Shown here in pieces: positions 39,290 through 51,727 of a stretch of DNA of 64,000 nucleotides (positions within the stretch are counted from its first letter, which is position 1; every line of letters begins with the position of its first letter). Under the pieces are notes generated by a model. That model was not told the DNA's origin and made no database searches. It was given only the letters and a program-made list of their open reading frames with translations. Both the position numbers and the translations under genes were made by a program. The stretch comes from Acanthacorydalis orientalis (lineage: Eukaryota; Arthropoda; Insecta; Megaloptera; Corydalidae). The stretch is from NCBI GenBank assembly GCA_034766995.1, contig CM068314.1:31993208-32057207 (forward strand). Reading direction: 5' to 3'.

Positions 39290-39562
39290 GTCACTAAGAC
39301 TATAGAAAGGATGAGGAAGTACCTCACAATGCTACGTGCTCAAGAGGTTTATTTCGGTGTAAATAATGTGTGGTGGAGCATTATTATGCAACAGCGATAC
39401 TCTCTTTGACAACAATCCAGACATCTTGGGGGTAACAGTCTCCTTAAGTCTAGTTATTGTCGCCTGCTGACAAGCTGTATTGATTGTCTGCAGGAGATAT
39501 CTTTCTATCATCAGAGCTTTGAATATTTTATTTAATGTTTTATTAAATATTCGATCAGACAT
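39290..39562 (-). pseudogene. Mariner-type transposase relic with substituted catalytic Asp
   Basis: Minus-strand frame of 76 codons ending near 39332 includes RLKETVTPKMSGLLSKRV and SLLHNNAPPHI; the family motif is LLHDNARPH, so the second catalytic Asp has become Asn. After a stop, HCEVLPHPFYSL (down to about 39290) corresponds to the EVLPHPPYSPD segment before the third Asp. No terminal repeats are visible, so it is an old fragment of a different mariner lineage from families A and B. Confidence 0.65.
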
Positions 39563-42500
39563 GGTGACTACCTTGACAAATGTTATTAATATGTACTTAT
39601 GTTAAATTTGTACCTAAATTATTGTAACGGGATTACATTCAAAATTAAAAAATATGAAACCCGACTTTTTTACTTAAGGGCATGTATTTCGTAGTCCTTT
39701 TTATGTTCTATTAATATGCTTTTTAATTATTTTTAAAAGTATATAAATATTTATTGATTAATGGCTTGTAACATTATTCATTTTATTAAATATCAAATGT
39801 TTATTTCCAGTAATTATCATTATGAATAATATGTGTATTGAGAACGAAATTATAATTTGAGTGTATATATATGTATATTCATATGAGTATATGTGTTGGT
39901 ATTCATTAGTAATCCTTTGTTTTACAATAAATCTAATATTATTGGAATGTCCACTAAATCAAACTACGACTATAAATCAAATGTATAACTAATCCATAGT
40001 CTTCATCCAGTAACTATAAATTTTATTTGTAAATACGTATTCTATACCCACAGTTAACGCGTAACCAGTGGGATCGATTCGCTTTAAATATTTATTATGT
40101 TCGGAGGTATTTAAATACAAACATTTTACTATTTGATACAAAATGAGATATCATTCAACATTAAATTATAATCGAATGGCGAAGTGTATGCATACATTTA
40201 TATATGCATTATTAATAATGATAATGATGATAAATTGAAATAAAACTGTACAAGATTTTTACTTACAAAGACAGTATATCAATATATCATTGACATAAAT
40301 ATTTAAGATTCATATAGTCGTACGTTTGTATGGATGATGGTTTATTTAGTGTTCTATCAGGCTGAATTATTTTTGTAGACTCCTCTTTACATATTCTTTG
40401 AATCATGTTTTTTAACGAGTTTTGTTTCTGTAATAAACTTATAAGTAGAATTTAAAATGTATATGATTTTTAAAAAAATACTTTATTAAGATTAACAAAT
40501 ATTATAATGAAAATAAATTTTAATAAGATTTTAATGTAAATAAATAATTTAAAAATAATGTTCTGTATAGAAACATATGGTCTGATAGGTTAACTTTTAA
40601 TTACAGAAATATTTCTTTTAATATTAAAAAGGAAAATTAAACTCAATATCGCTATAAAAAAAATAAAATATCTGATAACTTATCAAAATCAAATACAAAA
40701 CGTATATATGAACAAATAATTGAAATATTAGATTTAACGGAGAATTTTTTTGTTAGAAATATAAAAAAAGGAAATATTTTACAACTATGTAAGATACCAT
40801 TAATTAAGAATCAATGAATCAAAAGCAATTAATCTTTCGAAACAATTTTCAGAATTTTATTTACATCATTCAGAATACTGCTTAGAAAATAATATTTCTG
40901 AGATGGATATTTTATATCAAAAAATGTATTTTTAAAATGTGTACTTTTCGGATCAGTTTTCTTTATCAAATCATATTTTTGTCAATAAATTTAAAAACCT
41001 ATATCAGGCATGTCACTTATTTTTATTCTTGGACCAAACGAATAGTTTTATACCAAGTCAATATGCTGCTTACTACCAATTTTTAAAAAATAAACAATAT
41101 GATAATGTAAATAGAATATTATAGTGTTAGGTAATTTGGTAAAGAAATAATATATTAATATCATTTTACGAAGGATGGTAGAATAGTTTTACACAAAATA
41201 TTGTAACTTTTTAACGAGAAATCGTAGCGAACTTTATAAGCAATTTGACTTTTGAATTGCCATTTATAAATCTGCTTAGTTACATTAGTGTAAGTATAAT
41301 TAATCTACGCTGTGAGGTTAAATATGAAGCCTTATTAGGACACTATGTGAGTGTCTTTAAAGTAACGTGCTATTATTGAATTTCTAACGATTGAAAACAT
41401 TGAGGCAATTGAAAAAGCATTTTTTTCACCTTCGAAGTAACTATGGATGAATTTTACTTTATCATGATAATGTGAGACTACACATTCAAAAGCTATCCAA
41501 GAAAGTTTAAATTAGAATAAATGAATATTGCTCCATATCTCCCTCATATTCCAGATCTTGTATCATCTGAATTCTACTTATTCTCGGAGCTAAACTCTGA
41601 TCTTAAAAGAATGAATTTATCACCGAATACCAGTTTAAACTGATTCTGAAATATTAAATGGATAAAAAGAAAGGTCAGATTTTTTTCACTAAAGAAATGA
41701 AGAAACGTGGAACAATTTGATAGAAATATATTTACAATGATGGCTACGTTAAAAAATAAATATACAATTTGAAAGCTTATATTCTATTTTCATTCTCAGT
41801 TGTTTCTTTCCAACATCTCAAATTATTTAAGCGTGTTAAGCTCTTTACAAATTTTTTAAACGTCCTTTGTATTATTATTACATATAGTCGTGTTATGACT
41901 ACTGCTACTAGTTGTTTTTTCTTAAAAAATTAAAATACTATAATAGCAAATATTTATTACCGAGCCCTTTACTGTCCGCAAACTGAATGTTTGAAATACT
42001 TGTTGTAAAACAATAAAAAAGGAATAATTTAAATATTAAGGTTCAATTATCCTGGTGGTCATTCTGTCTTGAGATTTTATCTTAAACGACTAATAAACAA
42101 CTAATTTTTATTTTAACAACTAATTTTAGCACCTTCAGGCAGATTTAAATAACAATAAGATCATCAACATAACAAGTCAATGAAATCACAGGCATTTGAA
42201 CAAATATAACAGTTATATTTAAATAATTAATTCATATTTTAAATATCTTAAATTTATGCAGGAGTTTAAGGCCTTATTTTATTGTATAAACGAATAAAAA
42301 TTAAATATAAGATTTTTCAGTATATAGTTTTTTTCTTAACTTTTTATAATAGATATAACTATAATGAATTGTTTTAATATTTGTAAACATGAAAAAATAA
42401 TATTAATAAATATTTGTTTTAAACTTTCAGTTGATGCATACTAGTTATTTTAGAAAATACAAAAATAAATCAAACTTTTTGTAGTTTTATATAAAAAAAA

Positions 42501-43312
42501 TAAGTATTATTTTTATCAGTATATAATATATTGAAATTTATTTTTTTTAAAAAAAAACCTACTGAAACTAATGATCTCGTATACAGGAAATCTTTAATTA
42601 AATTAATATTTAAATTACAAATTATTGTTTCACTTTAACTTAAATGTGTGTATGTTATATAAAAAATAAGAAATAAAATATTAACAGGCATGCTTTGGAA
42701 AGTGTTCTATAAATGAATTTACTATTGATTTTTGGAGTTTAATATATTTAATGTTCGTTGTACGGTTTAATACTGTTTAAATAAAAGTACAAAAATAATA
42801 AAAATAATAAATACAAAGTACTTTGTATATTTCTGTTACGAGTTCGAACAAATTTTATATATTTCGCTTACATCTTTTGTTATACGTCTTCCCACGTTAT
42901 AGACTTTCTTAAAAATCTCACACTCTTTTCATCAAAGGACGATTTATGATTATGTTCATAAAAAAAATATACGATGTACACAAGAGATTATGAACGAAGA
43001 ACTGATAAAATAAATTTAAAAGTAAATAGTTCGTTATGAACAAAGAAAATGTTGAATATTTGTATACTTTGACATTCTGAAAAAATATACCGTATTGATT
43101 TAATTTTTATATAAGAATAATTTCCATGAAATTTGTATTTATTTCAGTATATGGAATACGAGTTTTAATATTAATGACAAAAAATTATGCTTCCATGTTC
43201 TGGATTTATTTTTCTTTTCAACTGTTGATGTTTCATAATTAATTAATGAATAAAAAATGAATAAAATAAAAAATATGGTGTTCAAAATTAACATCAAACG
43301 ATTTAGTTATAC
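39563..43312. other. Array-free AT-rich stretch
   Basis: Except for the mariner relic at 41.4-41.8 kb I recognise nothing. It is unusual here for having no long TA array over several kilobases. Confidence 0.55.
41440..41765 (+). pseudogene. Decayed mariner transposase C-terminal half
   Basis: In shifting frames the plus strand reads LYHDNVRLHIQKLSKK (second catalytic Asp retained), then NIAPYLPHIPDLVSSEFYLF, matching the PHPPYSPDLAPSDYHLF block with the third Asp replaced by Glu, then ELNSDLKRM, KKRGTI and YNDGYVKK near 41755, which fits the usual C terminus of irritans-group transposases. There are many stops and no intact ends. Confidence 0.65.
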
Positions 43313-44127
43313 GTGGGTGGTTTGATAAGTTTGGTAAATTTCTATGATGTGGCATCACCATTCATTTGGTAACGTCACAACTATCAAGTGTCACTTTAAA
43401 ACTAGTATAGACAAAATATCGGCCAGAAGAGACCCGTTGTTCACGTTCTACAGATATTTGAAACGAGCATTATAGTTTCTGCAAAAATAGAAAAAACGAG
43501 CAGGCATTTTGCGTCGATTCGTCACCATCAATGAAACATGGATCCATTACTACATACCTGAGTCGAAGCAGCAATCAAAGCAGTGGACAACGACTGGTGA
43601 AAGTGCGCTAGAAAAGACAGAAATCGTTTTGTCGGCTGGGAAAGTAATGGCTACTGTTTTTTTGGATGCCAAGGATCACCCTGATCGACTACTTAAAGAA
43701 AGGGGAAGCCATAATAGGAGCCTATTATGCAACATTATTGGACTGTTTGAAAGAAGAACTGAAACAAAAATGTCCAAGATTGGCACACAAAACACTGCTC
43801 TTTCACTAGAACAACGCACCGTCCCACAAATCGACCGTCGCAATGGCAAAACAGCACGAATTAGGCTTCGAATTGATTCCTCATTCATCCTATTCTCAGG
43901 ACTTGGCCCCGTGCGACTTCTTCCTCTTCTCAAACTTAAAAAAATGTCTCGTTGGGAAGAAATTCTCGTCAAATGAGGATACCATCACTGCCGTCAATGT
44001 GTATTTTGCAGATTCGCTGGATCAAGTATATAGCGCTCAACGGAGACTATGTTAAAAAATAAAGTCGAATTTTTCAAAAAAAACGAGTTTTAACTTACTT
44101 TTTTACCCTACTTATCAAACGATTCTT
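43313..44127 (+). mobile_element. Mariner family A copy 4, internally deleted
   Basis: Plus-strand copy with termini GTGGGTGGTTTGATAAGTTTGG (43314) and CTTATCAAACGATTC (44111-44125). Transposase relics: 43509-43976 starts with RRFVTINETWIHYY, where the first catalytic Asp has become Asn; the second site reads H-stop-NN-APSHKS instead of HQDNAPSHKS; a third segment (43843-44055, another frame) holds SQDLAPCDFFLFSNLKK and the C terminus ADSLDQVYSAQRRLC. It lacks the N-terminal half like the other three copies. A TA array starts about 20 bp downstream. Confidence 0.88.
43509..44055 (+). pseudogene. Broken mariner transposase (copy 4)
   Basis: Two overlapping frames carry the catalytic half of the transposase. 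Two of three catalytic Asp positions are substituted to Asn and a stop replaces the Gln of HQDN, so it is inactive regardless of the frameshift that joins the two frames near 43840. Confidence 0.8.
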
Positions 44128-44136
44128 GTATTACAC

Positions 44137-44370
<234 letters not shown>

Positions 44371-44635
44371 AATATATATATATATATATTAATAGAAAAA
44401 TGTTAAGAGATACATAACATTATATATAACAAAATTATATATAATGTTAAGAGATACGTAAGAGTAATGATTGAAGTTAATAATAATTCTAAAATGACCG
44501 ACACAAAAAACATAATTTTGTTTAATATTACTTACTTATTACTACATTATTAAAATACTTTTAGATTAAATACTTATTCTTTATTCTTTTGATTATATAT
44601 ATATGTATGTATGTATATATATATATACATACATT

Positions 44636-44771
44636 GTATACGTTATTATATTTATTACTTTTATGCTCTCTTTTTCTTTAACAAATGACAATAAATAAAC
44701 AAGTGTACCTATTTCAGTTTCTATTTTATAAACATTATGTTTTTTTTGGTAAAAACTGTTTCTTAATGATT
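44636..44771 (-). repeat. Right arm of a long inverted repeat
   Basis: Reverse complement of the arm at 44237-44370. A short direct repeat, GTTAAGAGATAC, occurs twice in the spacer (about 44402 and 44445), around a TATATA palindrome. A transcript across the whole unit could fold into a hairpin of about 130 bp. Confidence 0.85.
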
Positions 44772-45417
44772 TACTTCTGTAAACTTTAATAAATAATATG
44801 TTTATAAACACGTTCCCCCATAGAATTTACATTTATAATGTATGTAGTTTTTATCATGAAAAATTATCTTTTGTAAGATGTGTAACATTTTAGAAAAAAA
44901 AGCAGTGTATTAAAATCTTTTAAGAAAATTGAATAACTCATTAAAATGTTTTTCTAATTAAAATTTAAAACTATCGAATTTATTTCTTTGCAATGAAAGT
45001 AAAACAAATATCCACATTTCGTCTTCTCATTTTTTACTTAAACTTATTTAATAATAGTTTAATACTAATAATAAATAAATGAGAATTGTAAATTTAAGAA
45101 AATAATTCATTAGTCAAATACTACGATATTTGATTATGAATCAGACATAATCGAGTAAGTAGCAAGTCAATTATTGACCGATGCAGATATCCTTCATATG
45201 ATATCCTTCATTAGAAGAAAGTGATTTTAGTGATCACTTAATCATATATATATATATATTTGGTGTGTATCATGTACTATGTTGGAAAACTGATTAAGTA
45301 TTAAAATAAATCTATGACATATGCGCGTTAAAACGTTAAATGATTATATTATATAAACTATTTGCAGAAATCCGTATCATTACACTGTAATTTTAATATA
45401 TAAATATGTGTACGTCG

Positions 45418-45443
45418 ATATATATATATATAAACATACATAC

Positions 45444-45476
<33 letters not shown>
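45418..45476. repeat. Interrupted TA array
   Basis: TA blocks around AACATACATACATAAA. Confidence 0.93.
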
Positions 45477-45482
<6 letters not shown>

Positions 45483-45914
45483 CTATAGTTTTCTGGTGTT
45501 AGTGTTAAATCTACCGTTTCCTTCAATATAAATATCCATTTCACAGCACATTTAGTACTCACAACACACTAGGACATTTTAAACCACAATAATATTGACT
45601 AACATTCCTATTTAAATATGATGAACCGGAAAATTTAATACTAATTGAACGTTATTTAATAACAATCGTGGCTGTTAACAATAATCAACAATAACTGACA
45701 ACAAACATATATTTACGTGACTTTTTCAGTCTGACGGGTGTTGTTGCATAACTGACATATTTAATATTTTGTATTAATAAACACATTATACTATTTTTTC
45801 ATCGAGGCATGCCAGATGCATTTTTCTGTTCTATTTTGAGCACACATAACATTTATTCTTCATATATAATTTATACCACGTATATATACATACATAATAT
45901 GTATATATACATGC

Positions 45915-45940
<26 letters not shown>

Positions 45941-45945
<5 letters not shown>

Positions 45946-46020
45946 GGCTTTGCCCCCTGTTCTCTTCGCTCACCAACCCCTGGGATCGTTACACTCGCCC
46001 ACTTATCAATTTTAAGCGTC
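45941..46020. other. Short GC-rich block after a TA array
   Basis: An abrupt switch from TA to GGCTTTGCCCCCTGTTCTC...CCCCTGGGATCG and back within 75 bp; looks like a fragment of inserted sequence of unknown origin. Confidence 0.3.
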
Positions 46021-46095
46021 ATGTAACCGAATGAAACAATAAACGTATTTAGATATCATAGAACCTACGTCTTAAATAAATAAATTGACATCATG

Positions 46096-46097
46096 GA

Positions 46098-46150
<53 letters not shown>
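46096..46150. repeat. TA array, about 53 bp
   Basis: TATATGTATATA then pure TA. Confidence 0.96.
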
Positions 46151-46153
<3 letters not shown>

Positions 46154-46262
46154 CAATATTCTTGCAGATAGATTATTGCAGTGTTATTGTATATATGAGA
46201 TAAACATAATTGAGTACCATAGAAACCTCGACGTCATCGAAAATTTTTTGTGGATAATTTTG

Positions 46263-46264
<2 letters not shown>

Positions 46265-46298
<34 letters not shown>
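46265..46298. repeat. TA array, 34 bp
   Basis: Pure TA tract. Confidence 0.95.
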
Positions 46299-46302
<4 letters not shown>

Positions 46303-46477
46303 CAAAGTTATTAGTTAACTCATAATATAAGAAAATAAAAATATTCATTAAAGCATACATTGTAATTGTAGGCGTCCACATGAATGTATTAAATAAAATG
46401 AAAAAATATGATTTTTTTTAATTTTTGCATTTTTTTTAACATTGTCATGTAGAAATCTAAATTGAATAACCTTATAA

Positions 46478-46528
46478 TATATATATAGAGAGAGAGAGAG
46501 AGAGAGGGAGAGTGAAGAGAGAGAGATA
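46478..46528. repeat. TA plus GA array
   Basis: Short TA then about 20 bp of AG, GGGAG, and GAGAGAGAGA. Confidence 0.93.
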
Positions 46529-47426
46529 AAGTATCTGTGAGAGAGAAGGAGAAAAAAGAATCCTTTAAAATAAAATATCAATTATGTTTCTATAGAATTT
46601 AATCTAATTGTCCAAAAAAAACATCTATGTTCTAAATGATGGATATACATCGAATCTTATTGATTATAAAAAAAATTCTGAAGTAAAAATAAAATTTTCA
46701 TTTTCACAATTAATTTATATTAAATCTCGATTTGCAGTTTGTTAGTTAAAATGTGTACGATTATATGGAATATGTATGAAGAGTCATATTCAATATCAGT
46801 CCTTATTAATTAGTTACTATACAAAATATGAATTATTTGTAAAAGTTACAAATGTAAACATTCCCGCTTATTCGTTCAAATTTTTCATGTGTTCAACCAC
46901 TATACAGTGTACATTGTATCTAAACTTTCATTTCCTCCAAATAATTAATACATTCATCAACATTTCTTGTGGTAAAACCAAGGGTTCGTGCAAATAAGTT
47001 CTCCGTTGGTTTATTTATTATGGAATATATATTTCATATGGAATTTTTTACTATGAAATATCTTATACTTCTAAGTTTATTCCATATTACCCGATAGTCG
47101 CTTTACAGAATTAAAAAATTATGTTAACTTTATTAATTACGAAAATTAAATATACAAAGCTTGCTATGTTGCATCTTTAACACAACTTAATTTAAGATTT
47201 ATTACTTTTTAAAATTTCTTAAAAAGTAAAACTTTATATACTTAACGTTCAGATTTTTCAAACGACAAATATGTAATTTTTACAGATTAATAGATTATCA
47301 TACAATAATATAATGGTTACATTTAAACTGTAACTAATTCCGGCATTGATCATCCATTGTCATCAGTATTTTTTTCGAAATCCAAGTATTCCATATTGCA
47401 CACCTATTTCATATTAATCAACTGTC

Positions 47427-47474
47427 ATATATATATATATATATATATATATGTTTGTGTGTGTGTGTGTATGT
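47427..47474. repeat. TA array capped by TG
   Basis: TA run then GTTTGTGTGTGTGTGTGTATGTG, about 90 bp upstream of the CpG-rich block. Confidence 0.95.
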
Positions 47475-47559
47475 GCAATATGAGATGAAACGTTTCCTGT
47501 TTATTAAAGATACGATTTGATACAATCAACGATAAAATCTGTGAAGTGGTGCTAGTCGT

Positions 47560-47940
47560 TTATATCAAAACGTTTTCATAGTATTGAAGTATAGTAAAAG
47601 CGTCATCCGAAGTCGCGCCGTTCAAGTCCAGCCGCCCAGCGTTTCGAACGGGCGACGTAACACGTTCCCCCGCCGCGAATCGATCGCGTGCGTTTTCGTT
47701 TGCCAGTTGTAGTCGACCAGCCCGGTCGGTCGGTCGGTCGGTTGGCCGACCTCTACAGCCGGTATTGAGAATGCATGTCACTGTCAGTTTCACAAAGGAT
47801 TATAGCACTCGAGTTACGATACGACGACGCTCTCCACATACTCATTGCTTCACGCGCTGTGACCATGTTTACCATACATGTTACCTCAGAACCTATTGGT
47901 CCGATGTAAAATTCATCATTGGAAATACGGCTGCTTTAAA
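47560..47940 (+). promoter_or_regulatory. CpG-rich block, candidate promoter or first exon
   Basis: This is the most GC- and CpG-dense part of the window, with many CG dinucleotides, TCGATCGCG, and four tandem CGGT units at about 47723-47742. Such blocks in AT-rich insect genomes often mark promoters or 5' exons. An ATG at 47771 opens a plus-strand frame that continues to 48133 (about 121 codons), but its second half lies in AT-rich DNA and the product is Cys/His/Arg-rich with no domain I recognise. A minus-strand frame of 77 codons (47560-47793) overlaps the CGGT repeat and reads as an Arg/Asp-rich repeat, so it is probably an artefact. The block lies about 7 kb upstream of the plus-strand exon at 54.7 kb and could be its promoter; no splice junction joins them visibly. 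Confidence 0.4.
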
Positions 47941-48133
47941 TAAAAAAAAAAACACAACGGAAGTTGATTTTTTCCCGTTTTATTATTTTATTGAAATATT
48001 TGTCGAAAAAGAATGCTCTGTGTGGACGTATTTATGTTTTGTAATCCATTGTATAATTTACCCTGTTATTAAATTTGTGTGTAAAGTTCATTTAGTAAAA
48101 AAATCTCTAGAGATTTATCAAACGATTAAATGA
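47771..48133 (+). CDS. Uncertain hypothetical open frame in CpG-rich block
   Basis: An ATG-started frame of about 121 codons leaves the CpG-rich block and continues without a stop through about 190 nt of AT-rich DNA, which is mildly unexpected by chance here. It begins MHVTVSFTKDYSTRV and contains several Cys and His in its first 45 residues, then hydrophobic Phe/Ile/Val stretches near the end (around residues 70-105) that could be a membrane segment. I recognise no family, signal peptide or splice structure. It may be a chance frame. Confidence 0.15.
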   Translation: MHVTVSFTKDYSTRVTIRRRSPHTHCFTRCDHVYHTCYLRTYWSDVKFIIGNTAALNKKKNTTEVDFFPFYYFIEIFVEKECSVWTYLCFVIHCIIYPVIKFVCKVHLVKKSLEIYQTIK

Positions 48134-48288
48134 ATATCATTATAAATGCTTTTTTACATCGAACTTAAATATTATTTTCGAAGTCGTTAATCGTTTATCT
48201 ACACAAATGATTTTTTTTTAGAAAAAAGCGTTTATCTAATTAAATATTGTTTAACAGATGAAAAAAAATGGCTTGAAAAATATTTTAA

Positions 48289-48292
<4 letters not shown>

Positions 48293-48332
<40 letters not shown>
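48293..48332. repeat. TA array, 40 bp
   Basis: Pure TA tract. Confidence 0.95.
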
Positions 48333-48335
<3 letters not shown>

Positions 48336-48748
48336 AAAATTTCTTATTATAATTTAAAAAAGTGTTTATAAAATATTTAAAGATAATTTCATAAATGAAT
48401 CACTTCAACTACTAAAAACATTTGATATCAAAATGTCCATTGTAGAAAATTTTAATGAGAAAATGTTGAGTTGTGTGAGTTAATGACTATTTCCATTTAT
48501 AAAACTGAATTTATCTAATATACCAAAAATATACTTGTGATATTTAAATTCAATATCGGAGTTAATGGAGAAAATATAGTTATTTTTTATTATATTTTAT
48601 AATATAAAAAAAATCTAGTTGAGATTATTTTTTCATAATTTATTTTTTATTAATCCATTCTTTTTAATATATACTTAGCAGAAATAATAAAGTTTTCTTT
48701 TTGAATTTATTACTCAAATGAAATATTACACATAAAAATGCTAACTAG

Positions 48749-48754
<6 letters not shown>

Positions 48755-48815
<61 letters not shown>
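48755..48815. repeat. TA array, about 61 bp
   Basis: Pure TA tract. Confidence 0.97.
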
Positions 48816-48816
<1 letters not shown>

Positions 48817-49865
48817 CCTAGAAGATTTTTAATTTTAAATAAGTATAAAAAAGTGTTTTATTTTTAAAATAAATAGATATAAGTAATAATCCAGAAATTA
48901 AAATTTTGCTAATAAAAAAATGTTTTTTTTTTTAAAAAAGAACAAATATATTCATTTGTAAACATGGAATATATTTTTGTAAAATTAATATTAAAAAATA
49001 TGTGTATTATTACAAATGTATTTTTAGTTATATTTCTATATATTATTAGTTGGGATACATTAAATGTATATATGTCATTATCCGTTTACAATATTTATTA
49101 GCAATTATGAAAATTGGTTAAGGTAATTAAGAAATGTGCACAAATCTGTCAACTGTGTGATTCAATGAAGAGTAAATAGTAATCGAATCAACAGTTGGAA
49201 ATAGCAGGAACTATTAGTTGTCCAAACAGCATTGCACGATACCAAATCAGTAACGGAATGTTGTTTGTTGGTTTAAATGGAACAGTAAATGACATGTTTT
49301 GATATTTAAATACCAATGAACATTTACAAAAAAAATTATTTGACACACAGTGGGTTTAAATTTTCAAAAATCTTTTCTTTTATTTTATTGAATTTAATAC
49401 GGATTTTATTATATATCAAAATTTGTTATATTTTTTTGAATTGTTTAATATTTTTTTATTATCTAAAATAGTCGGTTTTTCACAATAGAATTATTAGTGG
49501 CATGTTTATACAATATTAATACATTATTTTAAAAAGTTTGTTTTTTTTTAGTGTAAGAAATTATTTTTTCATTTACATTTTTAAATAAAGATATAATATT
49601 TAAATCGATGTCAAATAGTTCTTTGTACAGAAGACCATATATGTAGCGAAATTTCATTTGAATTTACATTTATTATTTAAAAATTTATATGCTAATCACT
49701 TGATGTACATAATATAAAAGATTATTTTTCATAAATATTTATTAAATTGGTACATCTTTTCACTTTAAAGAGAATTCAAATTTAATTAAATGTGTTTTTG
49801 ATATTTGTTTTTATTTGTTTGTTATTTAAAGTTTGCTATTTCAAAGCTTTTCGTAATATATTTTA

Positions 49866-49868
<3 letters not shown>

Positions 49869-49936
<68 letters not shown>
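49869..49936. repeat. TA array capped by TG
   Basis: A TA run of about 50 bp then GTGTGTGTGTGTGTGTGT. Confidence 0.96.
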
Positions 49937-50297
49937 TTGTATTTGAAAACACATTATATACCTTTTAAAGTTCTGTTCAGTAAAACATTATAGAACATAA
50001 ATCTATCAAAGTGATTGATTGAGAAATGGATTCTTCTTGTACATTTTTATAATAAATATTTTACTATAAAAATTTCAAATAGTCACGAAATTAACGTTAT
50101 TTTTATATTTTTGTTCATTAAAGATTCAATACGATAAAAAAATTGCATAAAATTGGAGTAAATCTAATATCATTCTGATTTTAAACATATTATGTTTTGT
50201 TTGTTTATGTTCATGCGTACATATTATATACACATAAATGTATATATATATATATACATAAAATAATCTCTTTCCCTCTCCTTATTTTTCTCCCATA

Positions 50298-50302
<5 letters not shown>

Positions 50303-50343
<41 letters not shown>
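50303..50343. repeat. TA array, about 41 bp
   Basis: Pure TA tract. Confidence 0.95.
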
Positions 50344-50346
<3 letters not shown>

Positions 50347-51512
50347 GTTAGTTAATCGTTAAAAATAAACATTTAATTAACAATATAATTTATTATTTCG
50401 TTCATTGTAAATATTAATTAATTAAATGATTTGCATGTATCGAACATTTCTGTTGATATAAAAATGATTAATTATTAAATATCCTTTTGGATTTAAACCA
50501 TAATTAATAATTTACTAATTGAAAATTAAAGTATTATGATATATCTGTAAGTACTATATAGTTTGGTAACTTTCACAATTAAGAAATCAAAGTTGTTCAA
50601 GTTATCGAGTTAATTCTATTTATTGAGACTAGTTTTTTTTTCTAAAATTTAAGTTCATATTGAACATAAAAAAAATTATTGTTTATATGTTATTATACGT
50701 TTTTAATGTTGATTGGTATTACTTTTTTATTTATTTCATGTTTCACATATTTAAAAATAATGATAATTATTTTAGAACTAGTTAACAATCTATATATCTC
50801 TGCCACACTAGAAAGCGTCTTTGCCATACTAGAAATATTTTTCAATACCCTATATTATTATAGATAGAGAGTGAAAGAAAAATGTAGGTATATTGATTCA
50901 GTAAATTAATCTGTTACATATTATTCTTGTAGATGCAGTGTTACTTTAGACACATTTCGTTTCTTAGTTTACACTGTTATACTTATTTTATATTTTAATT
51001 ATTCAATAATTTTAACTTATTATTTCTAAGTTAAGAAATTCAACTTTTATTACTTAACCATGTCTAATATTCTATTTTTTTATAAAAATGCAACAAGTTC
51101 ATAGAATCGAAATAACCTGAATATAATAATAAAATTATGAAAATCATTTTCTTCTTTAAATTATAATTGTATATTTTTATACCTGCGAACTCGGCGATAC
51201 GTTGTCCAGACATTCCTCGTCTTCTTAGATCATCTAAATGTTAGTTCTCCATTGAAGGACATACACTCAGATCTAAAAGGATGAAGATCTTTATGACAAT
51301 TCCGTTTTTTATTCCAGTAATAGAAATTTAAATGAACTTTTCATTTAAAGTTTAATTTACCGAGATTCTACCACAATATCTTTAGTCTCTAAAATATAAA
51401 AAATATTTAAAATTGAGTGATTATTTTAAGAATACTGAAATTGATGAATGTAAACTATAAAGTACTAGATTTTTTTACTTATTTTATGTACTATAAAGGT
51501 TTGAATATATAA

Positions 51513-51518
<6 letters not shown>

Positions 51519-51572
<54 letters not shown>
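51519..51572. repeat. TA array, about 53 bp
   Basis: Pure TA tract. Confidence 0.97.
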
Positions 51573-51575
<3 letters not shown>

Positions 51576-51693
51576 AATAAGTCCATAGAAAGGTAATGAA
51601 TAAAAATACTTTTGATTATATAATTTAACAGATAAGTCGCATTTATATACATTTTGATATATTTTTATATTTATTTATTAATGTATTAAACAG

Positions 51694-51694
<1 letters not shown>

Positions 51695-51724
<30 letters not shown>
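51695..51724. repeat. TA array, 30 bp
   Basis: Pure TA tract. Confidence 0.95.

Positions 51725-51727
<3 letters not shown>

Noticed and set aside
43676..43972. Minus-strand frame of 98 codons
   Set aside because: Antisense of the transposase in mariner copy 4.
44593..44811. Minus-strand frame of 72 codons
   Set aside because: It falls on the right arm of the long inverted repeat and ends in a TA array.
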